A stretch of DNA of 58,237 nucleotides, taken from Aliiglaciecola sp. (GTDB lineage Bacteria; Pseudomonadota; Gammaproteobacteria; Enterobacterales; Alteromonadaceae). Of this stretch, positions 29,766 to 38,063 are shown in pieces. The DNA lies in assembly GCA_028356795.1 (NCBI GenBank), contig JAOMVH010000004.1, positions 1 through 58,237 of the forward strand, written 5' to 3'. Position 1 is the stretch's first letter, and each line of letters begins with the position of its first letter. A program made the translations under genes and the position numbers. The notes under the pieces were generated by a model. The model was not told the origin of the DNA. It saw only the letters and a list, made by a program, of their open reading frames with translations, and searched no databases.

Positions 29766-30533
29766 TTATTTCAGGTTCCGCGCAAGTATCTGTTTTTGTA
29801 AACTAGAATTATCAAAGTTATAGCCCAGTAAACTAATATCTTCGGCATATACTTTTGCAACAATATCTTTCGTTTCTTCATTGTAATAGTCTATATATTT
29901 ATTATGCGTACTTTTATTAGATTCGTTTAAATTTACTTCTAGGCCAATTTGATTTTTAATAATGTCAAAGTCCTGATCGATATTCTCTAAAAATCCTACA
30001 AAATCTAGTTTTATTTTGCCATGTTTGTTTAAAATATATTGGTACTGAGGTCTAAAGTGGTGCCATTTCTGAATATTATCTTTACTCAACCAATTCTTAA
30101 CAAAATCATCAAAACTATTGTAGGCACTTAGTTCACGTTCAAACCAAGCCCTATCTTTTTTCCCGAAGCCGCCTTTTTTCAAAAAAAAGTAAGCTGAAAC
30201 CAATCTATCCCATGGGTTTCTTACAATCGTAAACTTAAAATAGTTTGTGAGATTGCACGGTTCGAATACAGTAATATATTCATCCAAAGTGGTATGACCA
30301 CCAGCCAGACAACCAAATAAGGTTTTAGCAATAGATACGCCTGCACACTTCGGTACATGAACAAATATCGCGTTATTTTCGTCGAAAGGTCTGTAAGAGT
30401 ACTCCCTATCGTCGATGTTTCTCCTCAACTTTTGTTTGCTCTCATGCCCCCGTTTGTTTGTGATTTTATAATCCCAATATCGATACTCTAGATAAAGTCT
30501 CTGTGGGAGAACTTTTATCGCTATATTTTTCAT
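29766..30533 (-). CDS. Carbohydrate sulfotransferase family 2
   Basis: PAPS-dependent sulfotransferase of 255 residues. The 5'-phosphosulfate loop VPKCAGVSIAK is at 60-70, and the 3'-phosphate-binding motif VRNPWDRLVSAY is at 104-115, both standard for the Sulfotransfer_2 family that modifies glycans. An AAGGTG ribosome site stands 6 nt before the ATG. The gene is visibly richer in A/T than its neighbours, suggesting recent acquisition. Sulfated exopolysaccharide is common in marine Alteromonadales. It probably sulfates a sugar of the polymer made by this locus (inference). Confidence 0.88.
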   Translation of the reverse strand: MKNIAIKVLPQRLYLEYRYWDYKITNKRGHESKQKLRRNIDDREYSYRPFDENNAIFVHVPKCAGVSIAKTLFGCLAGGHTTLDEYITVFEPCNLTNYFKFTIVRNPWDRLVSAYFFLKKGGFGKKDRAWFERELSAYNSFDDFVKNWLSKDNIQKWHHFRPQYQYILNKHGKIKLDFVGFLENIDQDFDIIKNQIGLEVNLNESNKSTHNKYIDYYNEETKDIVAKVYAEDISLLGYNFDNSSLQKQILARNLK

Positions 30534-30537
30534 TGAT

Positions 30538-30636
30538 TCACCTTATAATCGACTTATGTAAGGAAGTATTATTAGAGTGTTCAGAATAACGCATCCGAGT
30601 TCCACGTAATTCTTCAAAAGTCTGGTAGAGCGTCAT
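30538..30636 (-). CDS. Possible 32-codon leader ORF upstream of the sulfotransferase gene
   Basis: An ATG at 30636 opens a 32-residue frame beginning MTLYQTFEELRGTRM and ending 4 bp before the sulfotransferase start, with the sulfotransferase ribosome site inside its last codons. No good ribosome site of its own is seen. It could be a coupled leader peptide, a remnant of a lost gene, or chance. Confidence 0.2.
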   Translation of the reverse strand: MTLYQTFEELRGTRMRYSEHSNNTSLHKSIIR

Positions 30637-30683
30637 TTTAAGGGTTCCAATCTATAGTGAGGTAAAAATAAAAGTTAACATAA

Positions 30684-32144
30684 TCAGCGTGAAAATTGCT
30701 GTTTTATTCTGGACAGCAACATCTGTTCAAGGGAGTCAGTGGGTTTACCACGAAGCCAAAAGAGTGCCAACAGGCAGGATAGATATACCAAAGCCGCACT
30801 ACTGACTTTTAACAACAATGTCACTATTACAGAGCCGTATACTGCTGGCACAACACTTACCACATATGCCATCACGCTAACCGATAACATCGCCGGCCAC
30901 CAACTTGCCAATAAACTCGTTATGCTTAATTGAAGCGCTCGGCTAATAACCACTAATACAAAAGGTAAGCTAGCCAAAGAACAGATAAACAGTGCAAAGG
31001 GTAACGCAAAAACATCATAAAAAGACAACGTAATCGCTAAAGTAATGATTAAAAGAACATTTCTTAGCCACATCAGTTTGTTTGACAAGGGCTCCTTGTC
31101 CAAAATAACTAAAAACTGCTCGCTAAAAAACATCATCAGGCCAGCTAACATCGCATGTAAACTAAACCATGACAACATGGGAGCCGCCGCTGACCATTGA
31201 GAGCCCAGAATGACTTTTACAAACTCATAGGAAATCATAGATAAGCCGATTCCAATCGGAAGAAAAACATACACAGCAGCGGCGAATGTTGTGACCAAAA
31301 TTTGATTAAAGTTGTCAGAATCTTTTTGCACCGAAATATTTGGAATTAGCCCGCGAATAACCGGAATCAATAGCTCTTTGGTAAACAATGTCGCCAGATT
31401 TACTGCCACATGATAAAGACCAACAAACTCTGCCATTGCAACTCGACCAATCACGGCGACGTCTAGCTGGTTGTTAATATATCGGCCAAAACTAAAGGGC
31501 ACGGTGTGAGTAGAAAACCTGAGCATTTCACGCCAATGCTGCAGGCAAAATTTAGGTCGAAAGGGATGAACCCAATAGCTAACGGCACAGCCCACCACAG
31601 CCGAAACTAACTGCCCGAGCACCAATGCCCAAAAACTTTGAAAATAAAGTGCAAAGCCGACAGTGCTAACTAAATAGCTCAATCGAGTAATTAGTGTGAA
31701 GGTGAATTCAATTTTGAAGTTCAGGTGTTTTTGCGCAACTATGATGCCTAAACTATTAAAACTTTGCAGAATGCGCGCTAACGCCAAGCAATAAATCACT
31801 TCTTGTAACGCCCCTTGATTGTAAAAATCGGCAATCCAAGGAGCACCGATCACAAGCGGCACTGCGATCAAGAAACCTTGAATAACACCCAGTGTCCATG
31901 CAGTGTCAAAAATACTGCTATCGTCTTTTTTTTGTCTTAAAACATAGAGATTTAAGCCTGCATCGGTAATGGAGTCTAAAAAAGCAATGACAATGGTCGC
32001 CAGTGCTATGATGCCAAAATCAGCGGGAGTAAGAAGTCTTGCCAACACCATAGTGCTGGCCATACCAATGAGTTTAGAACTCCACTTGGACAGAATGGAC
32101 CAAAGAATACTAAAAAACGTATTTGTTTTAATCGTCTCAGTCAT
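30684..32144 (-). CDS. Wzx-type polysaccharide flippase (PST family), copy 1
   Basis: Multi-pass MOP-superfamily exporter, 486 residues, with about 12-14 helices. The N-terminus has the PST signature LARLLTPADFGIIALATIV near 36-54. It would flip undecaprenyl-linked oligosaccharide across the inner membrane. The start overlaps the end of the propeller gene by 8 bp. A paralogue lies at 35.2-36.7 kb; which one serves the XrtA polymer is unclear. Confidence 0.9.
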   Translation of the reverse strand: MTETIKTNTFFSILWSILSKWSSKLIGMASTMVLARLLTPADFGIIALATIVIAFLDSITDAGLNLYVLRQKKDDSSIFDTAWTLGVIQGFLIAVPLVIGAPWIADFYNQGALQEVIYCLALARILQSFNSLGIIVAQKHLNFKIEFTFTLITRLSYLVSTVGFALYFQSFWALVLGQLVSAVVGCAVSYWVHPFRPKFCLQHWREMLRFSTHTVPFSFGRYINNQLDVAVIGRVAMAEFVGLYHVAVNLATLFTKELLIPVIRGLIPNISVQKDSDNFNQILVTTFAAAVYVFLPIGIGLSMISYEFVKVILGSQWSAAAPMLSWFSLHAMLAGLMMFFSEQFLVILDKEPLSNKLMWLRNVLLIITLAITLSFYDVFALPFALFICSLASLPFVLVVISRALQLSITSLLASWWPAMLSVSVMAYVVSVVPAVYGSVIVTLLLKVSSAALVYLSCLLALFWLRGKPTDSLEQMLLSRIKQQFSR

Positions 32145-33129
32145 GACTACCGGGCATAACTCCGTAAATTGCGTCTATCATGCCATCTGGCGTCACATAG
32201 GTCTGTTTTACCTCGCGACGGGCCATATCAATTTTGACCACTAACGCATTGTTGCCTGATGCATATTTAAAATTACCCTGACTTAAAAACTTCAAGCGAG
32301 AACGCACATTTGTTTTTCGCAATTTCGAAAAACCAAGATAGAAGTCGTTACCATCTACCATTAAGCCCCGGCACCAACCCATCGGCCTGTTTGTTATCTG
32401 TTTGAATGGATCATAAATTTCAGTCAGGGCCTGTGTTTTTGGATCACAAATCAAAAGGTTTCCATCGACTTGGGTGAATATCAATTGATTGTTCCACCAC
32501 ACACCATCGTGAACTCCTTTGTCACCGCCAAGATCAATGTCTATTCTGTCTTTTGGATCAGAAATTTTGACGGCATCTTCTTGGCTGCAGCGCGTCACCC
32601 AGAACTCACCATCTACTTTAAAAACATAGTTTGGATGGCAATCATGTGGTCGCGTGGAGTGAACTTTCCGGTAGTCAATATTTTGATCAAATCGATGCCA
32701 AGGGTCTTTTGCTTCACAGTTTAATATTTTCACTACATCGCCAGAGTGTTTGTCTAAGACAATAACGTTGTCTAACCCGGTGGATGTAATATACAAACAC
32801 TCACCAAACAACTGGGCAGAATGGATGTTGTGAAAACACGGGTGTGAATAAACTTTGAGTAATCGAAAATCTGAAAGACGATAACAATGTACTTCAGTAT
32901 CAGTGGGTAACCAAATAACATCACCATCTACACTACCAACAGTAAACTGCAAATTGGGATGTTCCTCTGGGTAGTTATCCCCACCATCGCTTTTCTCGAC
33001 AACCACACGATACTCACCTGTGGAGAGGTCTAGTTCTACCAATCTGGCAAGGTCATAGTACTTCCCTTCGCCCAATTCAAAACCGTTTGGTCTTAAACGT
33101 CCCCCAGATAACAACAATTTTTTTAACAC
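32137..33129 (-). CDS. Uncharacterised beta-propeller-like protein
   Basis: A 330-residue protein made of repeated beta-hairpin units of about 45-50 residues (DGDVIWLPTD, FGECLYITSTG, DGEFWVTRCS, NNQLIFTQVDG, DGNDFYLGFSK), suggesting a six- or seven-bladed propeller. Conserved-looking histidines cluster in CFHNIHSAQ, HSTRPHDCHPNY and GVHDGVWW, which could line a central metal or ligand site. There is no signal peptide. The GWCRGLMVDG...LGFSKLRK part resembles DUF4915-like propellers, a weak resemblance. It sits between a glycosyltransferase and a flippase with an 8-bp overlap to the latter, so a role in polysaccharide synthesis is likely but undefined. Confidence 0.65.
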   Translation of the reverse strand: MLKKLLLSGGRLRPNGFELGEGKYYDLARLVELDLSTGEYRVVVEKSDGGDNYPEEHPNLQFTVGSVDGDVIWLPTDTEVHCYRLSDFRLLKVYSHPCFHNIHSAQLFGECLYITSTGLDNVIVLDKHSGDVVKILNCEAKDPWHRFDQNIDYRKVHSTRPHDCHPNYVFKVDGEFWVTRCSQEDAVKISDPKDRIDIDLGGDKGVHDGVWWNNQLIFTQVDGNLLICDPKTQALTEIYDPFKQITNRPMGWCRGLMVDGNDFYLGFSKLRKTNVRSRLKFLSQGNFKYASGNNALVVKIDMARREVKQTYVTPDGMIDAIYGVMPGSHD

Positions 33130-33168
33130 GACATTCCCTAACTATATTTTTAGTTGCAGGTTTACTTA

Positions 33169-34434
33169 TTATTCAAGCTCATCAATGAGTTTTGTTAACT
33201 CAACAGCCTGAGCACTCCTTGAGTAGCTATTCACGACACTGTCTGCGGGCATGACAAATTCATTGTCCGTTAGTCGTTGAATAAATCGAAGCAGCGCTTC
33301 TTTAGTTTTGTCTTTGTCATCCAAAGGCGCTAACTCAGCGATGTTTAAATTGGAAATTAGTTGTCCTGTATCCCCTTCTTCAGGCATCAACCCCAAGATA
33401 GGTTTCTTTAACTTAATATATTCATAAGACTTAGCAGGTATCTGGTGATTGCAGCCTTGGGATTGCATCAGCAAAAAGCCATCAGCGCTCATCATCTCAG
33501 CTATTGCTTCTTTGTAAGAGATCGTGGGTTCTAATTTAATAATGTCAGCAATATCCAATTCAGCAATTCGTTTGGCATAAATCTCATCATGACCTGTCGC
33601 TCTTAACCTGATCTCTAACGTTGCGGCACTTAATTCTCCAGCAATTTTAAGCTCGGAAACCGCCTCAAACAAAGCATTGGGATTGCGTTCTTTAGGGTAG
33701 ATAATACCACTATGTAGCAGAACCAATTTGTCATTTTCATTCTGCGATATGGAAGCATCTTGGCTCACTGACTCAATCACACTGTTAAAGGTTTTATCAT
33801 CGAAGCCATTGGGCAAAACTTTCCAAAAATCAGGATTTGAATCGGGGAACTTTTCCAAATAGAATGCTTTGGCTCCCGGTGTTGTCACTATGGCAAATTG
33901 ACACTTTTCGACAATTTTTCTCTCTATCCACAGAAATATTTTTTTCTTGCGAGGATCAGCGGGATAATTCTTTTGCGCCATAGGATCACGCAAATCCGCA
34001 ACCCATGGCACGCCCAAAACTTTATGCAATAGGTAACCAATGATATGGGCCGATGCTATTGGGTATGTGGAAAAGATAAGTTTGGGCTTTCGCTTGAATG
34101 CCGACCATAAACCCGTGAAAAATCCTCCCAGGATCCAACTCTGCCAATTGTCTGGCAACGACATAAAGGAAAAATACTTGCCCTTAAAAGAAAGGTGTTT
34201 AGTGACTTCCAATGCGAATGCACGACGAACCTTTACATTGCTAGGAATTAATTCATATTGCTCAGGAGACCAACTCTCATATGCCGTTAATGCAGCCGTT
34301 ACCACTTCAACGTGATATCCTTCGTCAGCCAAATGACGAGTGAACGACAGCGTTCTATAGACGCCACTGCTGCCAACTATCGGTGGATAGTGAAAAGCAA
34401 CAACTAGCAAATCTCTGGAACGAGTTTGTTTCAT
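33169..34434 (-). CDS. Family 4 glycosyltransferase
   Basis: A 421-residue GT-B retaining glycosyltransferase. The N-terminal acceptor domain begins VAFHYPPIVGSSGVYRTL, and WVADLRDPMAQ is near 145. The C-terminal donor domain contains VLLHSGIIYPKERNP and ends with SYEYIKLKKPILGL, the usual nucleotide-sugar contact region. It is the first gene of the sub-operon GT4-propeller-flippase and is divergent from the TPR gene with a 58-bp gap. Confidence 0.88.
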   Translation of the reverse strand: MKQTRSRDLLVVAFHYPPIVGSSGVYRTLSFTRHLADEGYHVEVVTAALTAYESWSPEQYELIPSNVKVRRAFALEVTKHLSFKGKYFSFMSLPDNWQSWILGGFFTGLWSAFKRKPKLIFSTYPIASAHIIGYLLHKVLGVPWVADLRDPMAQKNYPADPRKKKIFLWIERKIVEKCQFAIVTTPGAKAFYLEKFPDSNPDFWKVLPNGFDDKTFNSVIESVSQDASISQNENDKLVLLHSGIIYPKERNPNALFEAVSELKIAGELSAATLEIRLRATGHDEIYAKRIAELDIADIIKLEPTISYKEAIAEMMSADGFLLMQSQGCNHQIPAKSYEYIKLKKPILGLMPEEGDTGQLISNLNIAELAPLDDKDKTKEALLRFIQRLTDNEFVMPADSVVNSYSRSAQAVELTKLIDELE

Positions 34435-34492
34435 TGATATAGGTACTTTGATAATATAATTTGCACAAAGCCTAATCTAAAGAGAGAGAAAA

Positions 34493-35149
34493 ATGAAGAC
34501 TAATATGGGTTGTGGTTACCTGATTGGGTTACTTTTACTTGCGATTAATGTGCCAGCACTGGCTGCACAGAAGAATAATCAGACGTGCGGTATCACGCCG
34601 GGAAAACCAATTACCAATAGTTATGGTCCATTTGATTGGACCAACCCAGAGCATGCTCCTAAGTTTCCGATCGTAATCAATGCCCACTTCACGCCACAAG
34701 TAGAGCGTTTGATAGAGGGGTCTACCGGGGCTTTACCTCATGATATAGATTACACGTTGCGCGCAATTCCCAATCACCATCGCGCACTAAATGCTATGTC
34801 TCGCTTTGAAATTCAAGGGAAAAAAACGCCAGGAGCATTTAGTCGGTACTATTCCGCAGATTGCTTTTTCAAACGTGCTATTTATTTTCAACCTGCAGAT
34901 GCAACATCGAGAATGCTTTATGGTATTCATAAACATCAACTAAAACTTTTTGGTGATGCTGAAAAGTTGTACTTACAAGCTCTTGCCATGTCACCAAACA
35001 ACCCTGAGATTCATTACAATCTAGGTTTATTGTATGTTGATACAAATGCGATAGACAAAGCAAAAAAACATGCAAAAGTAGCCTATGCGGGTGGCTATCC
35101 GCTGCCAGGTTTAAACAACAAAATAGCTAGGGCTGAAAAGGCTAATTAG
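34493..35149 (+). CDS. Periplasmic TPR-containing protein of the polysaccharide locus
   Basis: A 218-residue protein with a signal peptide (YLIGLLLLAINVPALAAQ). A distinctive N-terminal region holds YGPFDWTNPEH, AHFTPQVERL and IDYTLRAIPNHHRAL. About two TPR units follow (SRMLYGIHKHQLKLFGDAE, PEIHYNLGLLYVDTNAIDKA). Two cysteines (near 32 and 123) could form a disulfide. Its function is unknown. Similar secreted TPR proteins occur beside polysaccharide genes, so a scaffold or polymer-length role is conceivable. It runs rightward between leftward glycosyltransferase and flippase genes. Confidence 0.7.
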   Translation: MKTNMGCGYLIGLLLLAINVPALAAQKNNQTCGITPGKPITNSYGPFDWTNPEHAPKFPIVINAHFTPQVERLIEGSTGALPHDIDYTLRAIPNHHRALNAMSRFEIQGKKTPGAFSRYYSADCFFKRAIYFQPADATSRMLYGIHKHQLKLFGDAEKLYLQALAMSPNNPEIHYNLGLLYVDTNAIDKAKKHAKVAYAGGYPLPGLNNKIARAEKAN

Positions 35150-35178
35150 AGAGAACCTAAAAGTAAAATACGGGTAGT

Positions 35179-35199
35179 AGCCTTTCAATTGTAAAGGCT
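35179..35199. terminator. Candidate hairpin between convergent TPR and flippase genes
   Basis: AGCCTTT-CAATTGT-AAAGGCT gives a perfect 7-bp stem with a 7-nt loop in the 58-bp gap between convergent genes. No strong T-run follows on either strand, so termination efficiency is uncertain. Confidence 0.4.
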
Positions 35200-35207
35200 G
35201 CTTAACC

Positions 35208-36689
35208 CTAAAATTTGTTTTTTATGGTTTTCCAAATCACATTTTCAACATCTTCTTCATGCCCAAAAACACGCCATAAAAGTAAAATAGTAACCAAGTA
35301 AACCACCCCACCTAGAGCGACAGACGCAAATAGTGCAAACAAGCCTTCCTCAACAAGATTAGGGCGCAATAAGTACACGTTAGTTGACCACATTGCTAGG
35401 CACCCCATAGATGGTCTAACAATGCGCTTTAAGATCAAAAACGGATTTAATTTTAAAAAAAACAAAATACCGGTTTGGGTCAAGGCCAACATGATAATTG
35501 CAGTAAAAAACATCGCATAGCCAGCACCGAGTAAACCATAGATATCCACCAGGTAAACGAGTGCAGTTAAAAAGATAATTGCTCTCGTTAGCCCAAAGAA
35601 GAAGGAATATTTAGGCTTGCCACAAGCTAAGTAGATATAGCCGTTATTGGTTCCCAACCCGAGGAATATGCTAGATAAGGCTACCCATTGCATCAGCTCT
35701 ATGGTTTCAATCCACTTTTCACCTAAAACATTAATCACAAACAAGTCAGCAACTATAAAAATACCTACCGATGCAGCTGCAGTTAAGCTAAAGGTCATAG
35801 CAAGGGTATTTAAGTATGCACGCTTTAATTCCTCGAGCTTATTTGCAAATTTCGAATACACAGGGAAAGAAGCTCTATTAATCGGTGCGGCTAACTCTGT
35901 GGTTGGTAAAGTGGAGATTTCATTGGCCATGGAATACAAGCCAATAGCGCGGGCAGAGATGAGTCGGCCGATCAATAGTTCAGTCATTTTATTGTTGAGG
36001 AAAAAGACGATATTGTTTAACAACAGCCACTTTGAAAAACTAAACAAACTACTAAAGGAAACTAAGCTAAATCGCGGACGAAACGGATGCATCAGGTAAC
36101 TTAGTGCAACGATTGCTAGTTGAAAACTAAGAGTTCCCAACACCAAAGCCCAGTAACTCTGTAAGTAAAATGCCAAGGATATGGTAATAGTAAAACTAAA
36201 TATCTTCGGTAAAAGCTGAAATTTGAACTCTTTCTTAAAATCCAAATCTTTTTGAAAATCTATTACGCCAATGTTGGCAAACCCAGAAATCAATCCCAAT
36301 AATCCTATTGTTTGAACCAAAGGGACCAGCCGTTGATCATCATAAAAATCTGCGGCAGGCCAAGACAGTCCAATCAACGCTATACAGGTAACCAAACCAA
36401 ATAGTACTTTGAACGTCCACGCCGTATTGTAGTCATCAACTGATTTTTCTTGTTTTTGAATTAATACCGTACCAAGCCCAAACGCTCCGAACAGTTCGAT
36501 GAACGCATAAATGGCCATGGCAATTGCCACTAAACCAAAATCTTCGGGTACCAATAATCTAGCCAGAATAACGGTACTTATTAGCCCCAAGGACTTTATT
36601 GACATTCTCGTGATCAACATGAACATTGAACTAGAGAATAACTTGGCGTGTATTTCCTTATCAGTATGCTGAGGGGTATTACTTTGCAT
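35208..36689 (-). CDS. Wzx-type polysaccharide flippase (PST family), copy 2
   Basis: A 493-residue, multi-helix MOP-superfamily exporter with the signature LARLLVPEDFGLVAIAMAIYA near 40-60. It follows the polymerase/ligase gene with an 11-bp overlap, so it is part of the core XrtA arm and is the likelier flippase for the core repeat unit. It shares layout with copy 1 (both have a DTAWT or YNTAWTFK segment after TM3) but is clearly diverged. Confidence 0.9.
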   Translation of the reverse strand: MQSNTPQHTDKEIHAKLFSSSMFMLITRMSIKSLGLISTVILARLLVPEDFGLVAIAMAIYAFIELFGAFGLGTVLIQKQEKSVDDYNTAWTFKVLFGLVTCIALIGLSWPAADFYDDQRLVPLVQTIGLLGLISGFANIGVIDFQKDLDFKKEFKFQLLPKIFSFTITISLAFYLQSYWALVLGTLSFQLAIVALSYLMHPFRPRFSLVSFSSLFSFSKWLLLNNIVFFLNNKMTELLIGRLISARAIGLYSMANEISTLPTTELAAPINRASFPVYSKFANKLEELKRAYLNTLAMTFSLTAAASVGIFIVADLFVINVLGEKWIETIELMQWVALSSIFLGLGTNNGYIYLACGKPKYSFFFGLTRAIIFLTALVYLVDIYGLLGAGYAMFFTAIIMLALTQTGILFFLKLNPFLILKRIVRPSMGCLAMWSTNVYLLRPNLVEEGLFALFASVALGGVVYLVTILLLWRVFGHEEDVENVIWKTIKNKF

Positions 36690-37980
36690 TTGCCGGGTCT
36701 TTGTAAGCTAATTGATTAATCGCCATCACTGCCACAATCCCAATCATCGCATAGAGCAAATCAAAATATGCCAAACTTACATTACCACCTGTGATACAGA
36801 AGCCGACCATCGACAACATAATAGCCGAACACAATTTCTGAACCCATTCCACTTCTTCTTTTTTTGCAATTTTCCCCAGCCGTCGAAGCGCGAGTAACAC
36901 CTTCATTAAGATGGTTAAAAATATCATCAAACCCACAATACCGTGGTCGCCCAGTACTTGCATATACACATTATGGGCAGCTTTAGGCTTTAAATCGTTT
37001 GGAATTGGCGGAGTTTTAATCGGCCCGAAATTGGACGTCTCTGGCGCGTAAGTTAACCACAAAACAGGATCGGTTACCGCTCGAAATCCTCCTCCGGTAA
37101 GTGGATTGTCTAATGCAATGAGGGTTGATATTTTCCAGGCCCACAAACGACCGATGAAAGAGCCATCAGATTTGGTTGCATCTTTTACCGTATCTTGCCG
37201 CTCTCGCCATTCTTCAGGCGCCATTGAATAAGCAGCCGGTAACGCCAATACCGCAATAACCGCTAACACGATCTTGTATCGAGACGCCATCCAAAAAGCG
37301 ATGGCTAAAATAATGAGACCGATAAACCCACCACGAGAATAGGTACCGACAATCGCAATTACATTCAACCCCAATAATCCCAACAAACCCAATTTGATGG
37401 TTTTATGTTTGGTCGTTTGAAATAGGTAAATCAATAGCGGAATAGCCATATTAATTGCTACAGCCAAATCGTTTCTATCGATTATAATCCCGGCTTTTCC
37501 GATAATTCGGTGTCCACCACCAGACAATACAAATTTCACCGCTTCCATGCCTGCGTAAGACGAAATAGAAAGCACCACAGCCCACACAATTGTGTCCACA
37601 TGCAAACGCTTGGTAACCGTCAGTGTAATAAAGAAAAACAACAAATAGGTTTTGAAAAACGCAATCCAGTACCCGAAAGTTTTTCCCTCATAAACACTTA
37701 GATTTGCGGCGGTTGAAATCAATGTCCAAAAAGCAAAAAAACCAACCCAAAAAAACAAGCTATGTTTGGGAAACGTCTTATTTTTTGTGAGAAACATGTA
37801 CGACAATGCAGTTACCAGCACGATCGTTAAATTAAGACGAAACGATTGTGAAAAACCAAATACCCAATCTGCTGGCGCCGTTAACGCGATCCATACCCAG
37901 GCAGCCATGCCGATGTATGGACGCTTGAAGCTATAATAAATTGCAACAAACAAAAAACCTACAAGTAGCAAATCACGCAT
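36679..37980 (-). CDS. XrtA-associated O-antigen ligase/polymerase-like membrane protein
   Basis: Wzy/WaaL-fold membrane protein of 433 residues, like the putative O-glycosylation ligase family of exosortase A loci. It begins MRDLLLVGFLFVAIYYSFKR and has about ten to twelve helices. A long periplasmic loop near 260-345 contains GSFIGRLWAWKIS and KAAHNVYMQVLGDHG, the conserved His of the Wzy_C region. The ATG at 37980 has AGGAAGA 8 nt upstream and overlaps the stop of the 27-codon ORF (TAATG). It probably polymerises the repeat unit or transfers it to protein. Confidence 0.88.
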   Translation of the reverse strand: MRDLLLVGFLFVAIYYSFKRPYIGMAAWVWIALTAPADWVFGFSQSFRLNLTIVLVTALSYMFLTKNKTFPKHSLFFWVGFFAFWTLISTAANLSVYEGKTFGYWIAFFKTYLLFFFITLTVTKRLHVDTIVWAVVLSISSYAGMEAVKFVLSGGGHRIIGKAGIIIDRNDLAVAINMAIPLLIYLFQTTKHKTIKLGLLGLLGLNVIAIVGTYSRGGFIGLIILAIAFWMASRYKIVLAVIAVLALPAAYSMAPEEWRERQDTVKDATKSDGSFIGRLWAWKISTLIALDNPLTGGGFRAVTDPVLWLTYAPETSNFGPIKTPPIPNDLKPKAAHNVYMQVLGDHGIVGLMIFLTILMKVLLALRRLGKIAKKEEVEWVQKLCSAIMLSMVGFCITGGNVSLAYFDLLYAMIGIVAVMAINQLAYKDPANAK

Positions 37981-38063
37981 TAATCTTCTTCCTGCTGGCT
38001 TGACCACCAAAACACAAAGCAGATAGCGCCAATATCAGCGAGTAGATATAAACTGTCTATCAT
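37980..38063 (-). CDS. 27-residue membrane microprotein, coupled on both sides
   Basis: Small ORF of 27 codons. The ATG (38063-38061) overlaps the PaaK-like gene's stop as ATGA, and its TAA (37982-37980) overlaps the polymerase/ligase start as TAATG. The product has a single hydrophobic stretch LYLLADIGAICFVFWW with aromatic interface residues, an N-terminal MIDS and an acidic, polar tail SSQQEED. The double overlap leaves no spare base and is hard to explain unless ribosomes translate it. No family recognised. It could be a subunit of the polymerase/ligase or just a coupling cistron. Confidence 0.6.
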   Translation of the reverse strand: MIDSLYLLADIGAICFVFWWSSQQEED

